Shown here piece after piece: positions 54,167 through 64,000 of a stretch of 64,000 nt of DNA; the stretch's first letter is position 1, and every line of letters starts with the position of its first letter. The notes beneath the pieces are model-generated. The model was not told the DNA's origin and did no database searches. It was given only the letters and a program-made list of their open reading frames with translations. Made by a program: the position numbers and the translations under genes. This stretch comes from CAMREV01 sp051653965 (lineage in GTDB: Bacteria > Bacillota_I > Bacilli_A > Mycoplasmatales > Mycoplasmoidaceae), in assembly GCA_051653965.1 (NCBI GenBank), contig JBOFXG010000008.1:177900-241899 (forward strand), given 5' to 3'.

Positions 54167-55243
54167 ATGAAAAGAACTGAAACAAGACAAATAAAAGTTG
54201 GCAATCTTTTTATTGGTGGTAATAAAAAAGTAGTTATTCAAAGTATGACAAATACTAAAACAAAAAACATTGAAGAAACACTAAAACAAATCAATAGACT
54301 ATATGATGAAGGTGCTGAAATTTTAAGAGTTTCTATTTTTGATGTTGAAGATTCTCAAGCTTTAAAAACAATCATTCAAAAATCACCTTGCCCAATTGTT
54401 GCAGACATTCATTTTAACCCAATTTTTGCTATTAATGCAATTAACGATGGAGTTGCAAAAATTAGATTAAATCCGGGAAATATTAGTGATGAAAATATTT
54501 TAAAAAAAATCTTATCATTAGCAAAAAAAAATGGAACAGCAATTAGAATTGGAATTAATTCTGGTTCCTTGCCAATTGATATTGTTAACAAATTTGGTGT
54601 TACCTCAATTTCAATGATGATGGCAATGAGAAGATATATTAAGTTTTTTGAAGAAAATGAATTTTATAATACTGTAATTTCTTTAAAGGCAACTGATGCT
54701 CCATTAACAATAGAAGCATATAGATTAGCTGCTAAAGAATTTGATTATCCATTGCATCTTGGAATTACTGAAGCAGGGCCAAAAGAAATGGGTACTATTA
54801 AATCATGTGCAGGACTTGCTCCATTATTATATGAAGGTATTGGAGATACAATAAGAATTTCATTAACATGTGATCCCGTTGAAGAAGTAAAGGTTTGTAA
54901 GAAACTATTAAATTCATTAGGATTATATTCTAATATGGTTGATATAATTTCTTGTCCTACTTGTGGAAGATTAAATTTTGATATGGAACCAATAGTTAAA
55001 GAGATTGCAGAATACACAAAGGACATGAAGTTTCCTTTAAAGGTAGCAATACTTGGTTGTGCTGTAAATGGACCCGGAGAAGCAAAAGAGGCTGATATTG
55101 GAATAGCTGGTGGAATAGGGTCTGGAATATTATTTGAAAAGGGTAAAATAATAAAAGCTGTTAAGGAAGAAAATCTTGTATCAGAGTTAAAAGCTGTCAT
55201 AGACAATTATTACAATGAATATAAAAAAAACAATCTTTATTAA
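54167..55243 (+). CDS. ispG: 4-hydroxy-3-methylbut-2-enyl-diphosphate synthase
   Basis: IspG (GcpE) is a [4Fe-4S] enzyme that converts MEcPP to HMBPP, the penultimate step of the MEP isoprenoid pathway. The 358-residue protein has VVIQSMTNTKTKN, ILRVSIFDVEDS, VADIHFNP, IRLNPGNI, and the cluster cysteines in SCPTCGRLNFD and ILGCAVNGPGEAKEADIG. The start ATG 54167 is preferred because gagg lies 7 bases upstream; ATG 54155 would place that element inside the gene. Most mollicutes lack this pathway, so its presence is a lineage marker. No other MEP gene lies in this window. Confidence 0.95.
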   Translation: MKRTETRQIKVGNLFIGGNKKVVIQSMTNTKTKNIEETLKQINRLYDEGAEILRVSIFDVEDSQALKTIIQKSPCPIVADIHFNPIFAINAINDGVAKIRLNPGNISDENILKKILSLAKKNGTAIRIGINSGSLPIDIVNKFGVTSISMMMAMRRYIKFFEENEFYNTVISLKATDAPLTIEAYRLAAKEFDYPLHLGITEAGPKEMGTIKSCAGLAPLLYEGIGDTIRISLTCDPVEEVKVCKKLLNSLGLYSNMVDIISCPTCGRLNFDMEPIVKEIAEYTKDMKFPLKVAILGCAVNGPGEAKEADIGIAGGIGSGILFEKGKIIKAVKEENLVSELKAVIDNYYNEYKKNNLY

Positions 55244-55306
55244 AAAATTTATTTTTTTGTATAATAAATAGTATATTAATAAAGAAAATATTTAGTAGGG
55301 ATAATA

Positions 55307-55999
55307 ATGAAAAGCTCAAAAAAATATATAAGTGAATATATTGTTCTTAAAATACTTAGGGGTGATTATAAATTAAATGAATTAGTGTCCAGCGAAAATA
55401 GACTTGCTATAAAATTTAATTGTAGTAGATTAACATCTAGATCATCACTTATGGGTTTATCAAATATTAGTATTCTAAACTCTTTTAAGGGAATGGGATA
55501 TATAGTTTCTTCTAGAGCATTAGATATTATTTTTTTAGCTAAATCTCTAAAAAATAAATCTACTTCAAGTTCTTATGAAAAAATAGAGAAATTAAATATT
55601 TTAAATCCAATTATTCAATTAAGTCAAAATGAGTGTGAAATATTCTTATTAAAAAATAAGGATGCATTAAATAATTTAATGTCAATGACATTTATTGTTT
55701 TGGATAAAGTTATTCTTAAAAATTACTACAATAACAATTATAAATTCGATACAGAAAATCCTGTAGAAAGAATAATTGATAGTGCATTTATTCCATCTTC
55801 ATCAATTAACAACTATATTTCTATTGAATTAGAAGAATATAGTGATTTCTTAAAGGAATTAGGATACCATGATTTTAAACAAGTTCCTATGGTAGACCAA
55901 ATGTTATTAAACAATGAAGGAAATTGTGCGATAAGAACTTTTAATATTGTTAGAAGTAATGAAGTTCTTTATACAAATATAAACAAAATATTGACTTAA
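55307..55999 (+). CDS. GntR-family transcriptional regulator next to nanE
   Basis: This 230-residue protein has an N-terminal winged-helix domain (about 1-70). YISEYIVLKILRGDYKLNELVSSENRLAIKFNCSRLTSRSSL matches the GntR pattern of LP-SE-x-LA-x-x-x-x-VSR-x-T-R. The C-terminal part probably binds an effector, as in UTRA-type domains (NPVERIIDSAFIP, YSDFLKELG), but sequence support is weak. It precedes nanE by 88 bases on the same strand. A TATAAT at 55260-55265 could be its own -10. It may control nanE, an inference from position. Confidence 0.7.
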   Translation: MKSSKKYISEYIVLKILRGDYKLNELVSSENRLAIKFNCSRLTSRSSLMGLSNISILNSFKGMGYIVSSRALDIIFLAKSLKNKSTSSSYEKIEKLNILNPIIQLSQNECEIFLLKNKDALNNLMSMTFIVLDKVILKNYYNNNYKFDTENPVERIIDSAFIPSSSINNYISIELEEYSDFLKELGYHDFKQVPMVDQMLLNNEGNCAIRTFNIVRSNEVLYTNINKILT

Positions 56000-56063
56000 T
56001 AAAAAATAGAACTTTAGTTACAATATCAAATTTCTTTCATATTAAATTTTTTACTGTATTATG

Positions 56064-56069
56064 TATAAT
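56064..56069 (+). promoter_or_regulatory. -10 element of nanE
   Basis: TATAAT 18 bases upstream of the TTG start. An overlapping ATG at 56061 would lie upstream of the expected transcription start, which supports the TTG start. Confidence 0.45.
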
Positions 56070-56087
56070 ATTTTTAAAGGATTTAAA

Positions 56088-56786
56088 TTGAAAAATATTT
56101 TATTAGAAAAATTCAAAAATAATTTAATTGTTTCTTGTCAAGCTTTTGATGATGAACCATTAAATAATACCAATGCCATAGGATTAATGGCAAAATCAGT
56201 TGTTCAAGGTGGTGCAAAAGCTTTACGATTATGTCAAAAAGATCACATAAAACAAATCATGACTATTACAGATCTTCCAATGATGTGTTTGATAAAAGCA
56301 GACTATGATAATAGTGAAGTATTTATTACTCCAACATTTAAAGAAGTGGATGATTTAATTGAAATTGGAGCTAAATGTATTGCAACTGATGCAACAAATA
56401 GAAAAAGACCTAATCAATCATTAGAAGAAATTGTTAATTACATAAGAAGTAAAGACAAAGACATTTTAATAATGGCTGATTGTGCTACTATAGAAGATGT
56501 TAAAAGAGCAGATCAATTAGATTTTGATTTAATTGGAACTACTTTAACAGGCAATACAAAAGAATCAAAGGGATTAAGCATTATTTCTAATAATTATGGA
56601 TTTATCAAAGAGTGCTTAAATATAACAAATAAACCAATAATAGCTGAAGGTGGAATTTGAGAACCTTATGAAGTTAAAGATTTACTTGATTTAGGATGTT
56701 ATGGAGTTGTTGTTGGTTCTGCAATAACAAGACCAAGAAAAATTACTGAAAAATTTATTAGGTATTTATCAGTTAATAATAATTAA
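56088..56786 (+). CDS. nanE: N-acetylmannosamine-6-phosphate 2-epimerase
   Basis: NanE converts ManNAc-6-P to GlcNAc-6-P in sialic acid catabolism. The 232-residue TIM-barrel protein has LIVSCQAFDDEPL, AKSVVQGGAKALRL, MCLIKADYDNSEVFITPT, CIATDATNRKRP, MADCATIEDV, DLIGTTLTGNT, PIIAEGGIWEPYEV and GVVVGSAITRP, all diagnostic. The start is TTG 56088, after aaagga; an ATG 27 bases upstream lies within the presumed promoter. Other nan genes (nanA, nanK) are not in the window. A terminator follows. Confidence 0.93.
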
Positions 56787-56820
56787 TACATTATTAGATA
56801 AATCTAATAATGTATTTTAT
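56785..56820. terminator. Bidirectional terminator with 15-bp perfect stem
   Basis: aatacattattagat / atctaataatgtatt with a 2-base spacer. It overlaps the nanE stop and the end of the convergent small gene, serving both. Confidence 0.85.
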
Positions 56821-57120
56821 TAATGGAATCTTTTCTTTGATTGCAACAACATTTTCAATTGAATTTAATTCATCATTTATTTCATATATTTTATAATTAC
56901 CAGTTGTGTAAATGTTTTCAATATAAAAACTCATTTCATTGTTATTATTTAAAAGCATAATCTTTTTTTCAAAATCTTGATTAAAGAAAATAAGAAAAAC
57001 TCTTCCATCATTAGTAACTATTTTTTCACCACTGCAATAAATATTTATTTTATAGAAAAATAGCAATATTATTATTACAAGTAGATTAATTAGTATTATT
57101 ATTTTTAGATTTTTGCTCAT
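56794..57120 (-). CDS. Small membrane-anchored protein paired with a C39-like ABC exporter
   Basis: This 108-residue protein has one N-terminal membrane helix (about 5-25, LKIIILINLLVIIILLFF) and an extracellular beta-rich domain (GEKIVTNDGRVFLIFF..., YIENIYTTGNYKIYEI). Its start lies inside the ABC gene's end (35-base overlap), so the two are co-translated. By position and topology it resembles a very reduced HlyD-like accessory protein, as found beside bacteriocin-type exporters; sequence alone does not prove this. Confidence 0.6.
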   Translation of the reverse strand: MSKNLKIIILINLLVIIILLFFYKINIYCSGEKIVTNDGRVFLIFFNQDFEKKIMLLNNNNEMSFYIENIYTTGNYKIYEINDELNSIENVVAIKEKIPLIKYIIRFI

Positions 57121-59065
57121 CCTTTATCTCTCATTCATTTTTAAAATATTTAATTATTTTTTTATCATGTGAAACTCATATTAAAAAATTATTTAAAATT
57201 AAATAATTTTTGAATGTTTCAATAATTTTTTTCTTTGTTTTGCTATCAACATGTGATAAAGGTTCATCAAGCAAAATTATTTTATTTCTTTCATGAATTA
57301 TTGAAAGAAAATTTATTATTTGTCTTTCACCCATACTGACATCTTTTTTATTTATTATTTCAAATAAATTATTAACTTTTAAAAATTCAATTATTTGCAT
57401 TTTTATTTCAACATCAAAATGAATTAATTTGTTAATATCAATATCAATTAAATTATTTTCAGAATTAATGTAAATAATTTTTCTTTTTAATGAATCATAA
57501 TTATATAAGTTTGCTGATATACCATTTATGACTATTTCATTACAATTATTATTTGGTAACATTTTTCTAAGTAGAGTAGTTTTTCCAACTCCACTTCTTC
57601 CATAGATAATTAAATCATTTTCTAATTTCTTATTTAGGTTTTTAAAAATGTATTTATCATTATATTTGACTGATAAATTTTTAACTTTTATACTTGTTGT
57701 TTGCTCTTCTAAATCAATACCTTTATTTTTATGAATAATGTCTTCTAAAAAGTTATTAATCTTATCTTCATGTATTTTATAAAATGATAAATTTGCTAAG
57801 AAATCAAAGATAGCATTAGATGAATCACTAATTATATTTATTAAAGTAAATACATATATCATTAAACCAACTGAGAAACTTGCATTTGTTCCATCAACGA
57901 TAAAGAATATTGAAATAATAGTGAAGATAAAAAATATTATTTTATTTCCCATTTTTTCAATTAATATTATTTTTTCCTTTGTTTTTAAATTTTCGTAAGT
58001 GATTTTTTGAAAGTTTTCTGTTTCAGATATTATTTTATTTTTTTCCTGATTTAAAATTTTATAGTTTCATTCGTTCTTAATTCTATATATAAAATCATAT
58101 AATTTATTTTCTATTCTTGTTTCATAATAATTATTTTTATTTCCTATATTTTTAATATGTCAGTTATTTAGCAAAAATACAATTAAATAAAATAAAACAC
58201 TTATTAAAGATATTAATAAATATATATATGAAATTATTGAAATAAAAATAATTGTATTTAAAAGAATAAAACAATTTGAAATAAAATCCGGAATTGCATA
58301 TATTTTTTTTTGAATTAATGGAGCAATTGATTTAAAATTTAATAATATATATTCTCGATTATTTTCTTTAATAAATTTTTCATTTTTTATCATTGAATTA
58401 TTTAAAAAATAATTAAAATATTTTATAATTATTTTATGAAAATTTTTATTTTTATAAAGTGTCAGAAATGACGATACAAAAACATTTAATGTAAAGAGCA
58501 ATAAAAAGAAAAATGAAATAAAGATAAGATCAAACATTGCATGATTTGGAATAATATTTTGCAAAATTATTTTTAAATATAAGTTATTAATAATCATTAT
58601 TAAAAATAGACAAATATTAATTAAAACAACTATACAAGTATATTTAAATTTGTATTTCTTAATATCAATTTTTAATTCTAAAGATTTACAATTTATTTTA
58701 TCTTTTTTATAAGATCATATTTTCTGAATATTTAATTCTAGAAATTCTTTTTCAGTAAATTTATATTTATTAATATTTGTAGTAATAAAATATTTTTTAC
58801 CAATTTTTTTTAAAATACAATATTGCTTTTTATAATCAATTTCAATAAAACAAAGTAAATTCTTATTTGCTTCTTTATATAAATTATCTTTATTTATTTG
58901 AATTAAATTTATTCCTAATAGATTACATTTTTCTTTTAATTCATAAAAATTATCTGTATGTTTAATATGCAATTGAGAATCACAATCTAAATTATTTTTA
59001 TGAAGCTCATAGAAAGTATTTTCTAATCATATTAAAAGAATATTTCTTTTATCAATTTTATTCAT
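57086..59065 (-). CDS. Peptidase-C39-like domain ABC exporter (degenerate protease)
   Basis: This 659-residue exporter has three parts. Residues 1-130 resemble a C39 peptidase domain (NLDCDSQLHIK; LGINLIQINKDN; NLLCFIEIDYKKQYCILKKIGKKYFITTN), but the catalytic His position reads Gln (KKQYCIL) and no clear catalytic Cys context is present. It is therefore probably a non-cleaving, substrate-binding version. Residues 145-400 hold about six membrane helices. The ATPase follows: IIYGRSGVGKTTLLRKM (Walker A), VSMGERQIINFL (degraded signature), KIILLDEPLSHVD (Walker B) and VSHDKK. It presumably exports a peptide or a processed protein. It is followed by the overlapping small membrane protein. Confidence 0.75.
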
Positions 59066-59152
59066 ACTATATATATGTCCAATTTATTATGATATTTCTT
59101 AAAAAATAAAATTTATAAATTTTTTTATTATAAAATATATTAAGGAATATAA

Positions 59153-60796
59153 ATGAAAAAAACTATTATTTGCGAAATAAATGATATTTTTAAAGCATAT
59201 TTAGAAAAAAACAATATAGAAAAGACAAACTTTACTGTTGAAAAAACAAAGAATAATGAGTGAGGAGATTTTTCTACTAACATTGCATTAGTCTTATCTA
59301 AAAATTTTAAAAGAAATCCGATGGAATTAGCTAAAGAAATTTCAGAAAATATTACTTCAAATAAAATTAAAAAAATTGAAGTTACTAAACCTGGGTTTAT
59401 TAATCTATTTTTATCTAATGAATATTATAATAATTTACTTAAAGAAGCAATTCAAAATGAAGTAAGTTTTGGTCAATTTGATAAAAAAGATATTTTCTAT
59501 AATATTGAATTTGTTTCAGCAAACCCTACAGGTTCATTACATATTGGTCATGCAAGGAATGCTGCATTAGGTAGTACACTTGCAAATATTTGAGAAAAAT
59601 ATGGAATTTCTGTTGATCGTGAATATTATATTAATGATGGTGGAGCACAAATTAATCGATTAGGTGTTGCTGTTCTTATTAGATATAAAGAACTATTTAA
59701 TATTAAAAATGAAATGCCTGAAGACTCTTACCATGGTGAAGAACCAAAATGAGTAGCTAATGAACTTAAAGATAAATATAATGATAAATTCTTAAAAACA
59801 GAATTTGATAGTATAAAAATTACTAATAATGATGAAAGAAAAATCATTAATGATTTTTCTAAGATTTATTTAATGGAAAAAATCAAAGATACTTTATTAA
59901 CTTTTAGAGTTCATTTTGATTTTTACTATCCTGAATCTAAAATCTTTGATGATAATTTAATGGAAGTCGCTCTTAAAAAATTAAAAAATTATACATATGA
60001 AAAAGATGGTGCTTTATGATTAAGAACAACAGACTTTAATGATGACAAAGATAGAGTATTAATTAAAAGTGATAAAGAAGTAACTTATTTTATGCCTGAT
60101 ATTTGTTATCACTATGAAAAACTTAAAAGAAAGAACTATGATAAGATCTTTGATATCTTAGGTGCTGATCATGGTAGCTATGTAGTTAGAATTGGTGCAG
60201 CATGTAATTGTTTGGGCTATAAAGACAAACTAAATGGTATTATTATGCAAATGGTTAAACTAACAAAAGATGGTGAACCATTTAAAATGTCTAAGAGATC
60301 AGGACAAAGCTTAACTTTAAATGACTTAATAGAATCAATTGGAGTTGATTCTGCTAGATGAAACTTAATTTCACAATCAGCAAACTCTCATTTAGACATT
60401 GATGTAGCTAAAGCTAAATCAACAGATAGTTCTAACCCAATTTATTATGTTATGTATGCTAATGCTAGAATATCAAAAGTCCTTGCTAGCTCAAATAGTG
60501 ATATAAATTCAATAGATTCATCATTGTTAACTAATTTAAAAGAAAAAGAATTACTTAATGCAATTGCTTATTATCCTTGTTTAATTGAATTAATAGCTAA
60601 TAATAATGAAATTCATTTATTAAATAATTATTTATTAAAATTAGCAGCAATGTTTCATTCTTACTATTCTGATGTAAAAATTATTATTGATGACAAAAAG
60701 ATATCACAACAAAGATTAAATTTAATTAATGCAATTAAATCTGTTATTGCCTCAGGACTAAAAATAATGGAAATCATTCCATTAGATAAAATTTAA
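59153..60796 (+). CDS. argS: Arginyl-tRNA synthetase
   Basis: ArgS charges tRNA-Arg. The 547-residue class I enzyme has the N-terminal additional domain, then EFVSANPTGSLHIGHARNAALGS with the HIGH motif, YYINDGGAQINRLG, DILGADHGSYVVRI, and MSKRSGQSLTL as the KMSKS-type motif. VMYANARISKVLA in the anticodon-binding domain follows. The length is normal. The start ATG 59153 is behind aaggaatat. It overlaps the convergent NIF3 gene by 4 bases, with a 16-base palindrome at the junction. Confidence 0.96.
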
Positions 60797-60813
60797 ACTA
60801 ATATTAGTTTTTG
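60793..60813. terminator. Weak bidirectional palindrome at the argS/NIF3 junction
   Basis: A perfect 16-base palindrome (aaactaatattagttt, 60795-60810) spans the overlapping ends of both genes and is followed by T-rich sequence on the plus strand. Confidence 0.5.
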
Positions 60814-61572
60814 TTTTGGAAAGATTTCACATATAATTTTTTCATTTTTTAATTTAGTTTTTATTGTTTCACAAAAAATATTTTCAATTGAATGACCAAC
60901 ATCAATTAATTTTATATTTAAATCGGTTGCATAATTTCATAGGTGTCATTTTATTTCACCAGTGATATAGCAATCAATTTTTTTATTTTGTTTAATTAAA
61001 TATTCAATTTCATTTGAACCAGAACCACCACAAATATAAATAGTTTTAATATTATTTATATTTTTTAAGTTATTTGTGATTGCATAATCGCAATTTAAGC
61101 TTGATTTTATTAGTTTGATTAAAGATCCTTCATTAATTGCTTTTTCAAGCTTAAATACATTACCATATGAATTGTCAAAGGCTTTTTTAGAGATAATGCA
61201 ATTAAGTTTTTTTGATAATTGATAGTTCATTCCAGATTTACTTTTATCAAAGTTTGTATGTAGACTAATTAAACTTATTTCATGAGCTTTCATTTTATCA
61301 ATAATAATTTTAATTTGTTTGTCTTTTAAATCTTTTTTGCAAATTAATATTGGATGATGGGTAATTAATAAATTAATATTATTTTTTATTGCATAATTGA
61401 TTAAACCAATTGATACATCAAGAGCAATTAATGCTTTATTTACTTTTTTATTTTTGAATACTTTTCTAAATAAGCCAACATTATCTCAAATGTCTGCATT
61501 TTTATATGGATATAATTTATCTAAGATATTATCAATGTCTTTAATTTTTAAATTTATTTTTTTGCTTTTCAT
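60793..61572 (-). CDS. NIF3-like (DUF34) dinuclear metal-binding protein
   Basis: This 259-residue protein belongs to the NIF3/YbgI family. Metal ligands are seen in NLLITHHPILICKK (HH), LHTNFDKSKSGMN (H, N-terminal Asp) and DVGHSIENIFCET (C-terminal H and E). ADIWDNVGLF and VKKALIALDVS-type segments near the N-terminus are also typical. Family members are proposed GTP cyclohydrolase I type 2-like proteins, but the reaction is not established. The convergent end overlaps argS. Confidence 0.88.
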
Positions 61573-61625
61573 ATAAATTATTATATTGCTTTATATTAAA
61601 ATTAATTTATGCTTTGTAAAAAAAG

Positions 61626-61659
61626 AAAAAAAACTTAATTTTTAATTAAGTTTTTTTTA
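61626..61659. terminator. Bidirectional terminator between the NIF3 promoter region and the repeat-protein gene
   Basis: A 15-bp stem (aaaaaaaacttaatt / aattaagtttttttt) with a 3-base loop lies downstream of the repeat-protein gene on the minus strand. Confidence 0.75.
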
Positions 61660-61725
61660 ATTATTTAAATAATTTCTCAAAATTTCTATATCACCACTTT
61701 AATTAGTTTGTGTTATTAATATTTT

Positions 61726-64000
61726 TTATTTAAATTTTTTTAAGTCTGTAAAGGGAGTTGTTGGTTTGGGATTATCAGTACTTGAATGACCTAAAGGTTT
61801 TGAAGGAATTGATAATAAATCACCAATAGGACTAAGTCCTGATTTTAAATTAATTTTTATTAGAACAGAAGGAATTAGATCGCCTGGGTTAGCAGGGAAA
61901 GTATTTGATTTTTGTAATTGAACACTTTCAACAGCATCAACTCAAGTCATACCACTAAAAGTAACTATACCTTCAATTTCTTTTTCAAAGTCATTAGGAG
62001 CGGGTTGGTTATTTCAACTCTTAAACAATTTTTCTTGTTCAGAAAAACTTGTTTTACTTTTTAAAGCTTCTTCTAAAATTTTTGAAGCAGCAATTAATTT
62101 AGCATCATGATCATTAGAGTTTGTTACAGTTACATTAATCTTATTACTTGTACCTAAATCACCAGAAGGAATTGTTAAGAACTCTTCACCAACAGTAGCG
62201 TTGTATAATGCATCATTTAAATTAATTTTAATTGTAACTTCAGGAATTTTTTCACCTGGGTTAGCAGGGAATGCTCCTGCAGTTAAAGTAACGCTTGTCA
62301 CTGCAGCACCTCAAGTTAAATCATTAGTTCCATTTTTAAAAGTAACTATATCTTTAATTGCATTTTCCAATTCAACAGGAGTTTTAGTCTTTCAACCATC
62401 ATATATTACTTTTTGAGCATTAAAATCACCAACTAACAATCCTTTTAAAGCATTTGTAGCATTAGTTAATTTAGCATCATGATCATTAGAGTTTATTACA
62501 GTTACATTAATCTTATTACTTGTACCTAAATCACCAGAAGGAATTGTTAAGAACTCTTCACCAACAGTAGCGTTGTATAATGTATCATTTAAATTAATTT
62601 TAATTGTAACTTCAGGAATTTTTTCACCTGGGTTAGCAGGGAATGCTCCTGCAGTTAAAGTAACGCTTGTCACTGCATCACCTCAAGTTAAATCATTAGT
62701 TCCATTTTTAAAAGTAACTATATCTTTAATTGCATCTTCAAATCCAACAGGAGTTTTAGTCTTTCAACCATCATATATTACTTTTTGTTCACTTAAACTT
62801 TTTCCTGCTAAAGCTTTTGTTAAAACTTCTTTAGCAGCAGCTAGTTTATTAGCATGATTAGCATCTTCTTTTATTACAGTTACATTAATATTACCACTTG
62901 TACTTAAATCACCAGAAGTAATTGTTAAGAACTTTTCACCAAAATTAGCATTGTATACATCATTTAAATTAATTGTAATTGTAACTTCAGGAATTACTAC
63001 ATTAGGAGTTTCAGGGAATGCTCCTGTTTTTAAAGTAACATTTTTCACTACAGTTTCTCAAGCTAAAACAGTAGCTCCATTTTTAAAGGTAACTATATCT
63101 TTAATTGCATTTTCCAATTCAACTGGAGTTTTATTATTTCATCCCTGATATATTGCTTTTTGAGCATTAAAATCACCAACTAACAATCCTTTTAAAGCAT
63201 TTGTAGCAGCAGTTAATTTACCCTCATGATCAATAGCATTTTCTATAGTTAGATCCATAGTAGGATCTACATTAATATTAAATTTCAATAATTCTTTATC
63301 AAGTGAAGAAGTTATGTATTTGTTATTTAAGTTAACTTGAATTCCTAAAGGAGGCATTGTTTCACCAATTTGGTAACTTCCCGGAATAACACTGATATCT
63401 TTAACAACAGTATTTCAATTATCTGTAGTATCAAATTTGAATGAATCAACAAGACCATTTTCTATTTCTTTAGGAGTAGTTGTTCAACTATCATATAATT
63501 TTTTTTGATCAGCTTGAGTTGTTTCTTTTTTTAATAAATCATTTAATTTATTAGAAATATCTTTAATTTTATTATCAAAATCAGCTGCTTTTGTAACAAA
63601 GTTATCTACAATGTTCACAGTAGCTTTAACAATATTTGCTCCATTAGTAATTTTTACATCATCAATATAATTAATTGCAAAAACAGCAATTGTATTACTT
63701 TCTAAACTAAAAATAACTTCTTTAACAACATTTGTTAAAGATCCATCATTTTCGTTAGTAAATGAAAAAACCTCATCTCATTTTTTGTTTGCATTAAATT
63801 CTTTTACTTTTGTTATCATTACTTGTTCAGAATCAGCTTTTAAAATTTGATCAGCCATTGGACTACTTTTAATAGTAGCAGTTTTAACAGTATCATTTTT
63901 AATAGAATTATCACTACTTATTTGATTAGCATTCATTACTACTGGAACTGTTATTGCAGTTATTGTAGCAGCTACTGTAAGCACACTTAGCGATGCTATT
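61726..64000 (-). CDS. Large secreted/surface protein of ~124-residue repeats (N-terminus outside window)
   Basis: At least 757 C-terminal residues are visible in one open frame that runs off the right edge. The visible N-terminal part is a hydrophobic helix (SVLTVAATITAITVPVV) that looks like the end of a signal peptide; the start and any lipobox lie beyond 64000. Four full repeats and two partial ones follow, each about 124 residues. They share the signatures IPEVTIKINLND, EEFLTIPSGDLG, INVTV, Q-K-x-IY-x-GW, AIKDIVTFKNG and VTLTAGAFPANPGE. Repeats mix blocks in mosaic fashion. Trp codons are TGA. It is probably a surface antigen or adhesin whose size can vary. A GTG at 63984 is internal to the signal region and not taken as the start. 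Confidence 0.8.
62109..62362 (-). repeat. Near-identical repeat copy 1 in the surface protein gene
   Basis: About 254 bases that match 62481-62734 at an offset of 372 bases, with only a few differences by eye. It encodes the module with EEFLTIPSGDLGTSNKINV. Confidence 0.9.
62481..62734 (-). repeat. Near-identical repeat copy 2 in the surface protein gene
   Basis: This is the partner of 62109-62362. More diverged versions of the same module lie around 62850-63110 and 63215-63430. Confidence 0.9.

Noticed and set aside
56061..56090. ATG at 56061 as the nanE start
   Set aside because: It overlaps the presumed -10 element and adds nine residues without homology; the TTG at 56088 has an aaagga ribosome-binding site.
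62201..63148. Plus-strand open frames opposite the repeat protein
   Set aside because: They recur with the same period as the minus-strand repeats and are their shadows; the minus-strand frame is continuous and has better composition.
63961..64000. GTG at 63984 as the start of the surface protein
   Set aside because: It falls within the hydrophobic part of the signal sequence and the frame stays open to the window edge, so the true start is outside.
1..64000. CRISPR arrays, insertion sequences or rRNA genes
   Set aside because: I saw no regularly spaced short repeats with unique spacers, no transposase-like frames with terminal inverted repeats, and no rRNA sequence in the window.

Overview
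The window is AT-rich, gene-dense DNA from a mollicute (Mycoplasma/Malacoplasma type). UGA is read as tryptophan throughout: it falls at conserved Trp positions in TIM, enolase, thymidylate synthase and ArgS, and the reading frames close only at TAA or TAG. An arginine deiminase operon, an MEP-pathway gene (ispG), a FecCD-type importer and a large secreted protein built of internal repeats together suggest the Malacoplasma (M. penetrans / M. iowae) side of the group. That placement is inference; nothing here names a species.

Layout. 1-10 kb: end of a P-type cation ATPase, an acidic-repeat protein, a histone-like DUF2188 protein, a four-gene FecCD-type importer, a RavA-like protein that has lost its ATP site, and a DEDDh exonuclease. 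10-21 kb: housekeeping run rpsP-trmD-rplS, two YitT-type membrane proteins, rbgA, rnhB, rlmH, cmk, der and gpsA. This run is interrupted by a MazF/PemK-like gene flanked by a 350-bp direct repeat of the rnhB/rlmH junction. 21-33 kb: a large SF1 helicase with a C-terminal nuclease-like domain; thyA plus a DHFR-FolD fusion; a three-gene cluster headed by an Abi_2/AbiF-type HEPN protein; glyA and tRNA-Arg(UCG). 33-45 kb: a BI-1-like membrane protein, a membrane-anchored GT80-like glycosyltransferase candidate, ppa, arcABC plus permease, then tpiA-gpmI-eno. 45-54 kb: a C5 DNA methyltransferase beside two frame-broken genes (GNAT/PUA-like and ASCH), rpsO, uvrC, a DUF2156 protein, a GNAT and a fused TMD-NBD ABC exporter. 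54-64 kb: ispG, a GntR regulator with nanE, a C39-like ABC exporter with a small partner, argS, a NIF3-like protein, and the C-terminal part of a repeat-rich secreted protein.

How the genes fit together. Energy comes from arginine (ArcA, ArcB, ArcC with the adjacent permease) and lower glycolysis (TpiA, GpmI, Eno). One-carbon metabolism is well represented by ThyA, the DHFR-FolD fusion and GlyA. Candidate defence or accessory functions are scattered singly or in small clusters, several of them degenerate: the helicase-nuclease, the Abi_2 cluster, the solitary methyltransferase with its broken neighbours, and the MazF-like gene between repeats. The most notable observations are the Campbell-like duplication at rnhB/rlmH, the DHFR-FolD fusion, the single-frameshift genes at a 7-T tract and a TA repeat (possible phase variation), the GT80-like surface candidate, the Abi_2 cluster, and the mosaic repeats of the terminal surface protein.
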